Shown one piece after another: positions 1 to 12,000 of a stretch of DNA of 64,000 bases. Every line of letters starts with the position of its first letter. Position 1 is the first letter of the stretch. The translations under genes were made by a program, and so were the position numbers. The DNA comes from Hirudinaria manillensis (lineage: Eukaryota; Annelida; Clitellata; Hirudinida; Hirudinidae): assembly GCA_034509925.1 (NCBI GenBank), contig CM067534.1:4799501-4863500 (forward strand), in the 5' to 3' direction. The notes beneath the pieces are model-generated. The model saw nothing but the letters and a program-made list of their open reading frames with translations. It did not search any database and was not told the DNA's origin.

Positions 1-613
1 ACTCAGATTATGACTTTATTATTGTGAGAACACATACAATAAATGTAGTAATGATGAGGTGATGATAATGATGAGGAGTAGGAGGGTATCATGGAAGGAG
101 TAAGTTGTTGCATGTTTTGTTGTTGTTGTTATTATGTTTTGTTGTTGTTATGTTTTGCATGTCAACAGCTTCGCCGATGTCTTCACTCGATTTTTCACTC
201 GTTACTTTTGCAGTCTATTTTTCTGCCATTTTCTGTTCTCAGTTTTCTTTGTTGAGGTTCGTTGAGCAGTTCATTTGGACTTCTTTGCACGAGCGGATTG
301 TTAGAGATTGCTTTTGAGTAATTACTTTCTGTAATTGTATTGTAATTGTAATGTTATGTAATGTGATGTGTACCAAATTTAATTAACTCTTAACTATAGA
401 ATAGTGAAGTAATAATTTTATGCTGCAAAGTATTTGAGCAACCAAACAATGACTCGAGGAGTGATGCACGTTAGCAGTTGAACGCAGCCAAACTCAACTC
501 CTTATGAGTGCCTCTTCTGTTGATGTAGTTGCTAAGAATATGATAAATGATAGATAAGTTCAGTTTGATATCCTTTCGTTTGATTCGTTTTGTTTCTGTA
601 TCCGTGACGACAG
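1..613. other. Left-edge non-coding stretch
   Basis: I see no supportable coding exon here. The stretch holds short TGT/TTG and ATG microsatellite runs near 60-160 and AT-rich sequence. It could be the intron upstream of the candidate plus-strand exon at 614-713. Confidence 0.4.
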
Positions 614-713
614 GGATTGCGGGCCAGCCTTCAGAATGTTATCAGCCATTTTACCAAGAAAAGGAGACTGTCCAAGAGTTGATGACGGATTCTTTGGAAT
701 GCAATGACATGAG
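614..713 (+). CDS. Candidate internal exon of an unrecognised plus-strand gene
   Basis: A 100-nt block sits between a pyrimidine-rich acceptor (ending gacgacag) and a strong donor (gag|gtaagtg). Only one frame is open throughout; it starts after two bases and reads IAGQPSECYQPF, continuing to CNDMR. I recognise no domain. No partner exon could be joined with confidence, and the minus strand is also partly open, so this may be chance. The splice signals are the main support. Confidence 0.28.
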
Positions 714-1470
714 GTAAGTGTGATGATGATGATGATGATGATGATGACGTTGATGATGATAACTATTGTCAACTATTGTTTGGGCCCATAAATCAGGGAT
801 GGGGTTTATGCTTACTTTGAATTGTTAATTAATGTTGTTCTTAGAAGAATGAAATTTATGTCAGAGCTTTAGGGTAATGCTCATAGTAAGGATTTATTTT
901 TGAGATATATAAATATATTTGATTATATTTTGTCACTTAAACATTAGCTAATTTCATTTAGCCAGAAGGGATTAAAAAAGCTTTGTTTATTGATTCCAAT
1001 GTAACTTCTTCCAGAGGAACAGACACGAGTCTCCAATGAGAACCTTTATACGAAATGAAGCCCAACTTCCCTGGAAACTACCGGCTTCCTCTATTTTGCT
1101 TGCTTAAATTGCACTTTCTCGAACGATTCCCTGTAAGAACTGTAACTTAAGTTATCGGCTTCACGTGCAACTTAGACGCACTTTCATGCATTTGCATTTG
1201 CTTTTTTAAGAACCTCTGGGATACATGGGATTACATCTTTTATTTTTCCTTGTTACTTCGAGCAATTCGGCTTGCGTACGTCTAGACATTTCCCTGTGAC
1301 CGTTCTCCTACGTCCGACGTCCTTTGACCCCGAACTTCTTGGACTTCCCGGAGTTCATTTCTTGCACTATGCTCCTTTGCCCTGCACGACTCTGAATGTA
1401 GATTATTTGTAGATATTTCGTTTCTTGTCTTTGTCTGATGATCATCGTTGTTACCTGTTAGGTCTGCTTC
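714..1470. other. Non-coding stretch with ATG microsatellite
   Basis: The stretch starts with a (GAT)n run at about 721-758. The rest is AT-rich sequence without a supportable exon on either strand. Confidence 0.4.
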
Positions 1471-1685
1471 TTAAAAGCCTGCTATTACGTTGCCTGCTTT
1501 GCTTTGTAAAAAAAACAAGAAGTCGTTAATTGGCATTTCTAAAGAGGATCGTGATTGTAAATCTTCGAGATCTTCGAGATCGACCATTTCCTCATAAAAG
1601 AACTTTCTATGCTTCGCGATGATCGTCTCCTTTGTGTCTGTTGCGAGTCTGATTTTCAAAAAGACTCCAGATTTCTTCTGCTTCT
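1471..1685 (-). CDS. Candidate terminal exon of the DCDC1-like gene
   Basis: On the minus strand, an AG acceptor just above 1685 leads into a 71-codon open frame ending in TAA at 1471. It reads EKQKKSGVFLKIRLATDT at its start and contains an acidic DLEDLEDL stretch. Its entry phase (1) fits the exit phase of the exon at 2981-3059, and the join would give CTGE, like the end of a doublecortin domain. The acceptor tract is poor and I recognise no domain, so membership of this gene is a guess from phase and position. Confidence 0.28.
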
Positions 1686-2980
1686 CTCCACAGAGTGAGT
1701 AGTCGACCATTTTTATGCTGAGAGAAACGAGTTTAATTAATTTATTATCGTCACTCATCAAGAAGTTTTGACTCATCCTCTCTTTGTTTTGACTTCTCTG
1801 TTGAGAATTTTGAGTCGCTGAGTTTGAGTTTGTTTCATCTGGAGACTGTCATAGATGTTTTTTCCCACATTGAGTTTGCTATGCAAAAGTCCGCCATTTT
1901 GTTTCGTATGGTCCGTCGCATCTCGGTTCGCAACAAGTCTGTAAACTGTAAAGCTATGCAGACTTCATGAACTGTGAACCAATTATAGAATGCATATCCT
2001 AAAAGTCAGTGGCCAATGAGAGTTAACTTTTGTTTTTACATTCATTTTAATTCGCTGAGTTTCCACTGCAATGAATTTTTATTTTCATGTTTTTATCATG
2101 GGAGTGAAAATGGTTTTTGTACTTAATCTGTTCTCATTCGAGAATTGCTATCGTGTCCTAACTGATTTTCTAAAGTTTGACGAAGACTTCTGTTCCCAAT
2201 CTTTCTATTTTCTTAGTTTCAGTAAACTGTGAGTTAAACTGTTACTCTTGAATGTCTCTTAATTGCAAGGCACACAAGTTGTCCTTGTGTTGTGTTGTTA
2301 TCACCTAAACAGGCCCAGAACCAGCAAAAGCAGTTGAGTTGAGTTGATTTGAACATGTTGTTGGGTAGTTATAATCTCGTTCTTAATATCCGTCTACTCA
2401 TTTGGTAATTCGTTTAAGTATTAAACACTCTTTGTATGTTAAGCTTAGACACAGTTCAATTGTAAACACATTAATGATGTTATTGTCATGAGCTTTAAGA
2501 TGAATCTATGTTCCATATCCCATGAAGATCTGATTGTTTTTGAAGACATGAGAAGTTATTGTAGACAACTACATTTGTTTTGGCTTCATTATTTTCATTG
2601 TTGGATTTCTATCAATCTTTTGGCAATATTAAAAGTAATTTTCTAATGTTACCGGGCAGATCACAATATTTTCAAATATATGATTATTTTGACTTTTTCA
2701 TGGATTTTTGGATATTTGGATTCTAAAAGCTGTTTTAATGCATGGAAAGAGGAAATCTAAGTTGATTACATTTCTAATGTAACTTTGGCTTATGTCATTT
2801 TTAAAACTTTCAGTCTTCTTTTTTTTTAAAGCTGGATTCTACTCATTTAGCTTTTGCTTGATTTGCCATTATTTTGAAGTGCAGATTTTTCTGACAATAT
2901 AATGGATTGGATGCTATTGAACAATTGTATTTGAATTGACGGAAGCTTAATCTTGTTTTTTGGTCCTAATTTGCATTCAC
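1686..2980. other. AT-rich stretch, probable intron
   Basis: No supportable exon was seen. If the candidate exon at 1471-1685 is real, this is the last intron of the DCDC1-like gene; otherwise it is the region downstream of that gene. Confidence 0.35.
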
Positions 2981-5927
2981 CTGTGCAGACGACTTCACGG
3001 CACGTCACGGACACCCGGAACAACATCTGCGTACTTTCTTCCGACTTTGAATTTCTGTCCTGAATATTCAGTAGATTCAAATGTTTCAATATGCATGGTT
3101 TTCAGATGAGATCCTTGTGTTGAAGAGTTTCAATTACATTTATTTGCTTCCATTTAGTTTAATCTTCTTGTTGCCTCAACTATACTTTTGCTTGTTATCT
3201 TGCAAAGCCTTTAACTTCTGTTGCAATACATGGAACCGTGCAGTCAAATGGCTGTCAGGATTCGAGCAATTTGTTCTGACGTGTTGGGTTTTACGTCTGT
3301 CGAGAACCTGAACTTTGGATTTTCAAGCCCTTTGCAACTTAAACAAAGCCTTGCTTGTTTGCAGACATTTCCTGGTTATTCCTTCTTGATTTGCTTTCAC
3401 TACTTTGGTATATATACAATTGTCACCAAGTTATTTATTAAGAAATTCATCTATCATTGAAATCGATTGATTTGCATTGTCTGCAGGAGAGGCGTAGGTT
3501 AATTGTTGTGGTTCTTTGTTGCTTCTCTCAACTATTTTACATAGCTTAGTATCAACTTTTCAGTGGCTTTCAAAAGCAGATCATGAGTTTTATTTTGTTA
3601 TTAATGAAGGGCTACATCATGAAGTGACTTTAAAATTTATCCAAGCTTTAAACTGTCGATTACGACTGATGCCAACCTAACACAATATCATGGGCAATCA
3701 AAACCACACCTAAACATTAAATTTAATCAGTTGGTAATTTGCTTATAACTCAATTTGCAAATGAAATTTTGATTCCACATAAAGTTTTGAAATTCATTTC
3801 AGAAATGTTTTGTCAGTTGCTACACACAGGACTTGTCCTTGTCTTATTTGTCTGGGGTCTCTCACCTATTTGGGCATTTTAAAGTGTATTGCTTTAGTTC
3901 TTTTAAGATCATTAAACCCGTGAAGCAAAAATTTGGTGACAAAAACAAAATGGTTAACCAATTTCCCATTTTCAGTGTACAGGTATTTAGCTGGTTTGCT
4001 CAGCTTAAACTTCCTGGTACAATCCTGAAGTAGCTGCTCCATTGTCGTGCCATAGACGTGCTTCAAAGACTGGTTTTTATCTCCATTCAAGTAGGCAGGT
4101 ACTTTTTGCTGAAAATTGAAGGAGCAGTTGATAATGGTCAACCAAGGAAGTCTATTTAGCTGGAAGTATGTGGAGGTATTTGGCTCTGGCTAGCCCTAGC
4201 ATTTTAAATGTGATAGCTTTCTTAAAGAGATAAAACTTACTGCCAGGTATTCCTTTCCTGAAGCACCTGCAAAGTTTTTTTGAAGGGTTAAGTGCCAACA
4301 AAGAACTAATTTCATTGGCATTGAGAGTAGAAATTAAGTTCTGTTTGCTTACCACATTTCATGCTTTCATTTTCAAAGTTAGATTTATTCTGGTCTGACT
4401 TAGCAGGTACCTTTGCATCCAAGTCTGCACCATCCATCTCCTCAATTTTGCCATCACATGTACCAATGTCAGGAATAAGTTCTAAAAATTTCTACATCGA
4501 AATTCAACTGAGTGACATAGCCATGATTTTATAATTGGTCAAGGTTTGTAGGGAAAGGTGTTTTTTATGTGCATTGTTGATAATGGACCGTAATGGTTTC
4601 ATTTGCTCTTCAAAAAAAAAATTCAATTACTTAAAGGAGATTGACTTATACTGATGACAGCAGTATAGGCATAAAATAAATGTCTAATGTGGACATTAGA
4701 CTTCATTACCATAATTACTGAGAGGTTCCATAGGACTGCTGGCATCTTTTTGTTCAATGGCAACTTCCAACTGTTCTGCTGTTGATGATGATGATGGTGA
4801 TGACGGTTCATGTGTATGGCCTTTAAATTCCTGTGATGTCCTCGGATCACCAGCAACATCCACGTCATCGCGTTCCTCGAGATTCCGGCCCGTCGGACGG
4901 ACGGACCGTTCGGGATCGCTGCCATCGTCATGACAACCGTCGCCGCGGTAGTTTTGATCTTCCCCGAATTGGTAGAGATGATTTGTTTCATTGACTTCAC
5001 TCCCCTGGAGCAATGGTTCTTCACCCATTACTCCAAAATCTCCTCCTGGTCTTTTGGCTCGTTTTGTGCGTGACAGGAAGTTCTTTTGCTTGTATCTCAT
5101 CATCTGCTTTTCCTTTGCTGACATGTTTGGATTGGACCATGGCTCTCCCATAGAAATGTAAAGATACTGATTGTCTGATACTCCAGTGATGTCGAACATT
5201 TCATTGCCAGATTCATTGAAAATTCTTCTGGCGGCTGAAGGAAGATTAAGTTTGGATGTGCAGTGGTCAAGGAACTGAAAAGAAGAACAAGATACAATTA
5301 TAGATGATTGCTTTAAAATTAAAGTAATTATAAATAATTATCTTATAATAAACTTGGAGGTCTCTACCCCTATCTAAACAATTGTTACTGGATTATTTAA
5401 TTGTAAACAAAAAATAAACAAATAAAAGCCATTAAGATCAATTGATCGCAATTTAATTTCTCTAACGGCCCACCTTTTTTAATATTTAGATATAAAAATT
5501 AACTTATTTTTTTTGTGTTTAAGTAAAAGTGAAAGTCTTAATGTCCTGATTCTTAAGTATTACTAATGTCTTGTCACGACATCAAACGAGACTCCAAACT
5601 TCACAAAACAAAATTCGTAGACAGCGTAAATCATTAGAGTTCAACTCAATTCCTTTCAACCGACTTGTAAGAAGTTCAGCTGTTCAACAGATGGCAGGTC
5701 GTTCTTTTGATTGATAGATCTGCTCTCTGATTTTGAACCTTTTCTAACATTATCCTTTTAAAAAATCAAAGAAGGTTTTTTTTTCTTTTCAATTACTTTA
5801 TAATCAGCAAGTCATGCTCTTTTATTTAAAAGTAATTTTATTTAAAAGTTCGTCAACAACATCAATCGTAAATTTTTCACTGGCATCATTTCCAATGCTA
5901 ATAAAATGGGCTTTAGCAAAGAAGTCG

Positions 5928-6004
<77 letters not shown>

Positions 6005-9000
6005 CCAATCAACCAATCAATCAAAGGAACAACTTTTGGTCAGTGGTGCATGAAAAGTGGCGTCAATGAAGCATAACAATGACGTAATGCATCCAAGTTA
6101 CTTAACTATGACATTATTTTAGTGGTGACGTCATTTTACAAAACAAAATAATAATAATTTCTTTCTTGTTACCTGTGGCACCTTCAATGACCTCGCAGAT
6201 TGTTTACATTGTTCTCCATTTTTGAGGACAAATAGCTTCAAATGTCTCTCTTTAAAAATATTATTTACAAATGATGACAACAACAATAATAATAATAATA
6301 ATAATAACAATAATAATAATAATAACAGTAATAATAATAACAATAATAATAATAATAACAGTAATAATAATAACAATAATAATAATAATAGTAATAATAA
6401 TAATAACAATAATAATAATAATAATAATAATAAACACTTTATAAGCTATGATGAAAAAAATGTTTGCATGAATTGACATCTTTGAAAGGAAAACATTAGC
6501 ATTCAAAGCACTAATAGCCAGAGTGCAATAAGATTAACAAACAAACTTGTGTTAAAGCTGGATGAAAGCCCCAATATGGGAGGAGCAAAAGGTATAAAAT
6601 ACCCTTGCAAGGGCCAATCATAGCTTTCATTTATATCACCATTCTGCTTGATTGGCCAACACAGGCCTTCCCTGTGCCAATCGGAGACGTTACAGACGTC
6701 CGTGTGCCGCCATTGGCTGATACGATGGAAGTCTTCCTGTTTAATGCCCCACCTTTAAAAAAAAAAAAAAAACTGACCAATAGAAAAAGAAGCAAAAATA
6801 AATAAATAAATATGATAAAATGTCGCCAGTAATTAATATTCAAGAACTGATGACATAACTTTGAAGTTTCAGTTCACTTTTATTATAAAATTTCTGAGTT
6901 ACAGCCAATAATGCATCTTCGTCATCAATAGCACATTCAACTTGGAAAATATTCTTGTCCACCAACGTAAGTACCAGAGACTTCTGATTCTGCAATTAAT
7001 TATAATAAATTAACATAAAACATACTAACATATCCAAATATCAGAAGTTATGTTTGCCGAATTCACACATGATAAGAATGTTCATGCCATTAGATTACAG
7101 TACATTATATAATAGCCATATAATTATTTATTACTTTAATAAATAGTCCTTCCAAAAATTGAGAGAAAAAATCCTCAGACCATGCATTAATGCAACATGA
7201 AATTCAAATGTACGATAAACCTTTGGAGAAATGTATCCATCTGTTGTGAAATCCCACTGCTGAATGATATCATTATCATTCAAGTTCTTTTTGTTATCAT
7301 TAACATTATCATCATCTTTTTCTAAATTTTCAGTCAATCTATTATCTTTGAATGATGATGATGATGATGATGATGATGACATCTTATTCTGGATTGTAAC
7401 CAGGAAGCCACTATAAATTGGTTGGGTAGAAATATTTTCTGAATTTTCTGCTTTTATCCTGGAGGTGAATGTAATTTTCTTTCCTGTCTTTGTCAACAAT
7501 CCTCTGGTCAATTTGTTTACAATGGAGCCATCCTGGGATGAAACGTGGATTTGTTGCAGTAATGAAATGAAAAATCGTGCCTCGAATGAAAACAATAATT
7601 GAATGAAAAAGTTTAATGGCCAATAATTTTATACGACATCATTCGTATTTATTCTGACATGATTTACATCATTTAACAAGTACTTTCCTGCTGCAATATT
7701 CCAATTTTAATTCATCAATAAACAATTCACTCACCTTCCTGAAGGTCCAACTTTGCAGTTTAAATTGGATCCAAGCTTCAGAGCTTTTAACTTCTGGCAT
7801 CTTTATTTTGTCATTTAAACCGATTTGGCAAAGGTAGGCAAGAGAAATGTTATTCTGTGAAATGATTGTCAGTAGTTCATTAAGGTCTATTCTTTCATTT
7901 AATGTCTAAAACGTTTAATAACGTTAAGAACTAATTTCAATAAAAACAATTAAGCAATAATAATTAATAATAATTAATTCAATAATAATTATAATTTATT
8001 AAAAACAATTAAGCAATAATTTATTAAAAAATAATAAAAACTTTAACAAATAAAAATTCTGCAAAACCTTGTCTGGTATGTAAAGCAAGTCATCATCAGC
8101 TATTTGAGATGTTATGTTGGTGTTGATATTAACATCATTATCATCATTGGTCAACATGTTTGTGTCGAGACTCTCACTCATGCTTTGCATCTTCATACTG
8201 CAGAGTTCAGAGGCTGGAAGCCAACACGAAGGGCTTCTGAGGCTGAGACAAGGTCATGGATCAATAATGTGTCAAATAGGGAACCACACGGCCCGGCCCA
8301 GCCCAGCTTCGACATGCCAATCGGCTCCAGCCAAATGAGTGGGCCGGACCGGGCCAGCATTCAGCACACTGTCAATAGATGTCAATAGGTGGCATCTCAT
8401 TTTCATGAAACTTGTTATTAAAAATTAAAATTAAAAATGTTCAAATAATTACCCATTCATCAAAGAGCTTGGTGATGCCATGGATCCTTTGATGAGAGCC
8501 ACAGTTTTATCATTAACATTTTCAGCAACATTTTCATTCACAGGAGGTGATGATGAAGTCGTCATCTTCACTGAGAAGAATTTCACTTCTAGGACCTGAC
8601 CTGTGAAATACTTCATTCCTGTTCATTCAATTCATTGATAATTTAAGTCTATCTCGTAATTTAGGTAATAGCAGGTTAATAATAGTAAGTAACAAGTAAC
8701 AATAACAATAATAATAATAATAATTTAATAATAATTACCATTGTAAACATCATCATAGTCATTGTTTACTTAGTCACCATCATCATCATCATAGCTAAGC
8801 AATAACCTAAACATTGGCAGCAGCAATATTTGTAATCTTATAGTGATTCATAAGTATGATTATATATGACAGAACTCATCACTTATTCACCATCACAACA
8901 ATGGCCATCATATTAAACATCATCATCAGCATTAAAATCCCATTAAAGAGATTAAAACCAAGGACGTACTCCCAGAGGGACTGTTCCATGGTTCACCAGA

Positions 9001-12000
9001 GGACAAGAAGACCTTTTGATCGTAGGTCAGTTCCTTGATGTCCTCCACCTTCGTTCCTTCCTCAGTGAACAGAATTTTTCCCAACATTCCGTCGGCACCG
9101 CGTCTGGAGTTTGCGATGCCGTTGCAATGTCTGATGAGCTGTTATGGTGTTGATGATCTTGATGATGATGATAATGGTGTTGATGATAGTGATGATGAAA
9201 GATTAACATTGCCAATGTTTTTAATACTATTATTCTTAATAATAATAATAATAAGAATAATAATATTATCATTTATTTGTGTAAATCCTAGCATAAAAAC
9301 AAATTTTAGGACATGTCTTGAATGAAGCTAGGATATGAATTGTGCATGTTTGACTTTATGACAATGACTTGATAGCAAATAACAGCTTCCACAACCTCAT
9401 GCATTGTAAGCATCATTTGCATCGACATTATTTGTATTTTAATTTAACGATATTATTGCAACAAGGATGTTCTTCAATAGCTATTGGCAACATCATCATC
9501 ATCAGCATCATCAATGTCATCATGACTATTATTACCAGTTTTAGAAGCTGGGGACCATTAGGTAATGAGTGGTCAACAGATTTCCTGGCCTGGTGTATGT
9601 TAAAATACACTGTTAATCCATCAGAGTTTTTGTCACCATTCCTATAAACCTGGTTGCAGGTGGGTGGTAACAAAATTTTAAATTATTCATCTGAGGTAAT
9701 AAATATATATATATATAAATTAAATAAATAATAAATTAAATTTCTATGATATTTAAGTACTCCATATAATAGTCATAATTCTAAATTGCATCTCTAGAGT
9801 CATGAAACATTTAACAATTTAAATCAAAGTTCACTTTTAGTCTCAATCCTTTGTCACCAAGGAGACTATTGTTAAAGTCCATTTCTTTGATATGCTTCAA
9901 CTTGTATTGGCTGCCTGCAATCTTTTTGTTTTATTTTTAGCTCAATATTAGAAAACATTGTTTGAATATTGGGATATTACAATGTTATTCATCAATTTTA
10001 AAATTAAGGAAAAAAAATTGGCAACCAATGACTTTAAATAAATGTAAACAAGTTTGATTGGTAGATGACTATTTTGTTAAGAATATTTCATGATATTTCA
10101 CATCATTCCAAAGATTCAGCGATGGTGGCAGCTTCTAGTTGCAGATGATCCAAGATTCATTTCTACTTATCTCCAATTTTTAAAAGTTAAAATATTATGC
10201 AAATCAAGAATGAAGTATTGTTAACTTCAATGATATGCAAACTAATAATAATATTATAATTATTCAAGGCCACACCTACCTCCTCATCAGTAACACTCTT
10301 CTTTAGGGCCCCAATGAGTCCTTTCAACCTATCGCAGGCATTCTTCAATTCCTCTTCATGACTATTGGCAGATTCGAGTTCAATGTTCAGCTGTGACCTT
10401 GACATTGACAACAGAGAGGACATCTGGACCAATGCCCTCTCCTCGTTTGACTTTGCCATTGTGAGCTGAATGTAGTTGCAGAGGGAACAAGCGACATTTT
10501 GGAATTACCGAAATTAAGCATCGACCATAATAATAACGATAACATGTCGTAATAAATAATAGTTATAAAACAAAAATGGTAAAATACCTGATGCTTATAT
10601 TCGGCTACACTTTTGAGCTGTGCTCTGATATATCTGCATAAATATAAAATTAAACAATAAATGAATAACAATAAAATCAATTTAATTTCATGTAAGTGCC
10701 AGTTGGCATCGTCTGAAAATTTGAATCTTATTTTAAACATTCTTTAGTTTTAGTAATTTGCATATTATAATAACCTGAATATTATATTATATTCACTTGG
10801 ACAACATAATTACTTGGATAAACCAATCAGGAAGTTCTGAGCACCCTTAGGACTGAAACCTTCACCGCAGGAGAGCCACATCGGACCAATCACGGGACTC
10901 GTCCATGTCTGAATACATTTGTCAAGTACAGGTACTGGAAAGAATGATAAGCAGCTGATATCACATCTGATGAACTACAATCAGATGAAATATGATGAAA
11001 TGTTGAAACCTATGCTAAGATCTTCAATCATTTGACCGCACCAATCATATAAAGCCTTTCCCTTTGAGCTCAGTTTTAGCTTTTCAGTTCCTAATTCTAT
11101 GACCTTGACATGAATCAATGACATCATCATATTATTTACTAATGTGAAATATTATTTTATTATTTTTAATGTGGCATTCCTACCAGTCACTTAAGACCAG
11201 TCTACAACAATACTCTGTGACTGTTTATAACTTACTTATAACCTCCCAAGGGCATGTGCAATTTGCATGCTGGTTTTGAACACAAGTTGCTGTCATATCA
11301 TCATATACTGCTCTCAACCCGTTCGGCCGAACTGCATGGTCATTATCTTTATCATCGTTATCATAATCATCATGCCATATGGCCTGCACCTCATCAATGT
11401 CATCCAGGTGTGCAACAACTTCAACTGAGTTTGTAGAAAAGCCATTTTTAAAGATCAAGAATCTCTTTTTTGGTTCACCAAGAAGTCTCCTAAGATGGTT
11501 AATTATTTGTCAGCAAACATTTCTTGATTGTGGCATTAAAATATTCCCATGAAGCAAAATTTACCTCTTGTTACAACTGCAACATTAAGCTAATTGGCAT
11601 CCAACCATAATGTATGAGCATAACACAACCGATTATAATGTAATCATAAGTTTACTAATCCAATCAAAGTCCATACCTCATTCTGGCAGACATTTTCATT
11701 GGTTTTGTAACATTGTTTCTCAACCTTTCGTTCCAAACGAGACCATTTGTCGTCCAACTCGATTGACGACTTGCCTCTAGAAATCCTTGATGATGAAAAA
11801 AAATGGATTTCATTGGTCATCAAAGATAAATCGAGAACAAAATAATGTGGCAATACATATTTATACCCAAGACTGAACTATTATTCACCAATAATTTACA
11901 TAAAATGTGATAAATAATTCCCTTTCAATCACATCTGATGTAACAACGTTTAATGTTTACTTCTAGCCTGGACATTAGGATTCTGAAATGGTTCTCCGAT

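Noticed and set aside
3221-3460. Plus-strand frame QMAVRIRAICSDVLGF as an exon
   Set aside because: An acceptor is possible but no good donor or partner exon was found, and the minus-strand doublecortin gene crosses this region.
6131-6409. Long poly-leucine and poly-asparagine open frames on both strands
   Set aside because: They are translations of the AAT/AAC microsatellite; only the doublecortin exon at its edge is supported.
11644-11853. Charged open frame RISRGKSSIELDDKW on the minus strand as coding
   Set aside because: It breaks phase with both neighbouring exons; the alternative frame (FLEASRQSSW...) fits on both sides.
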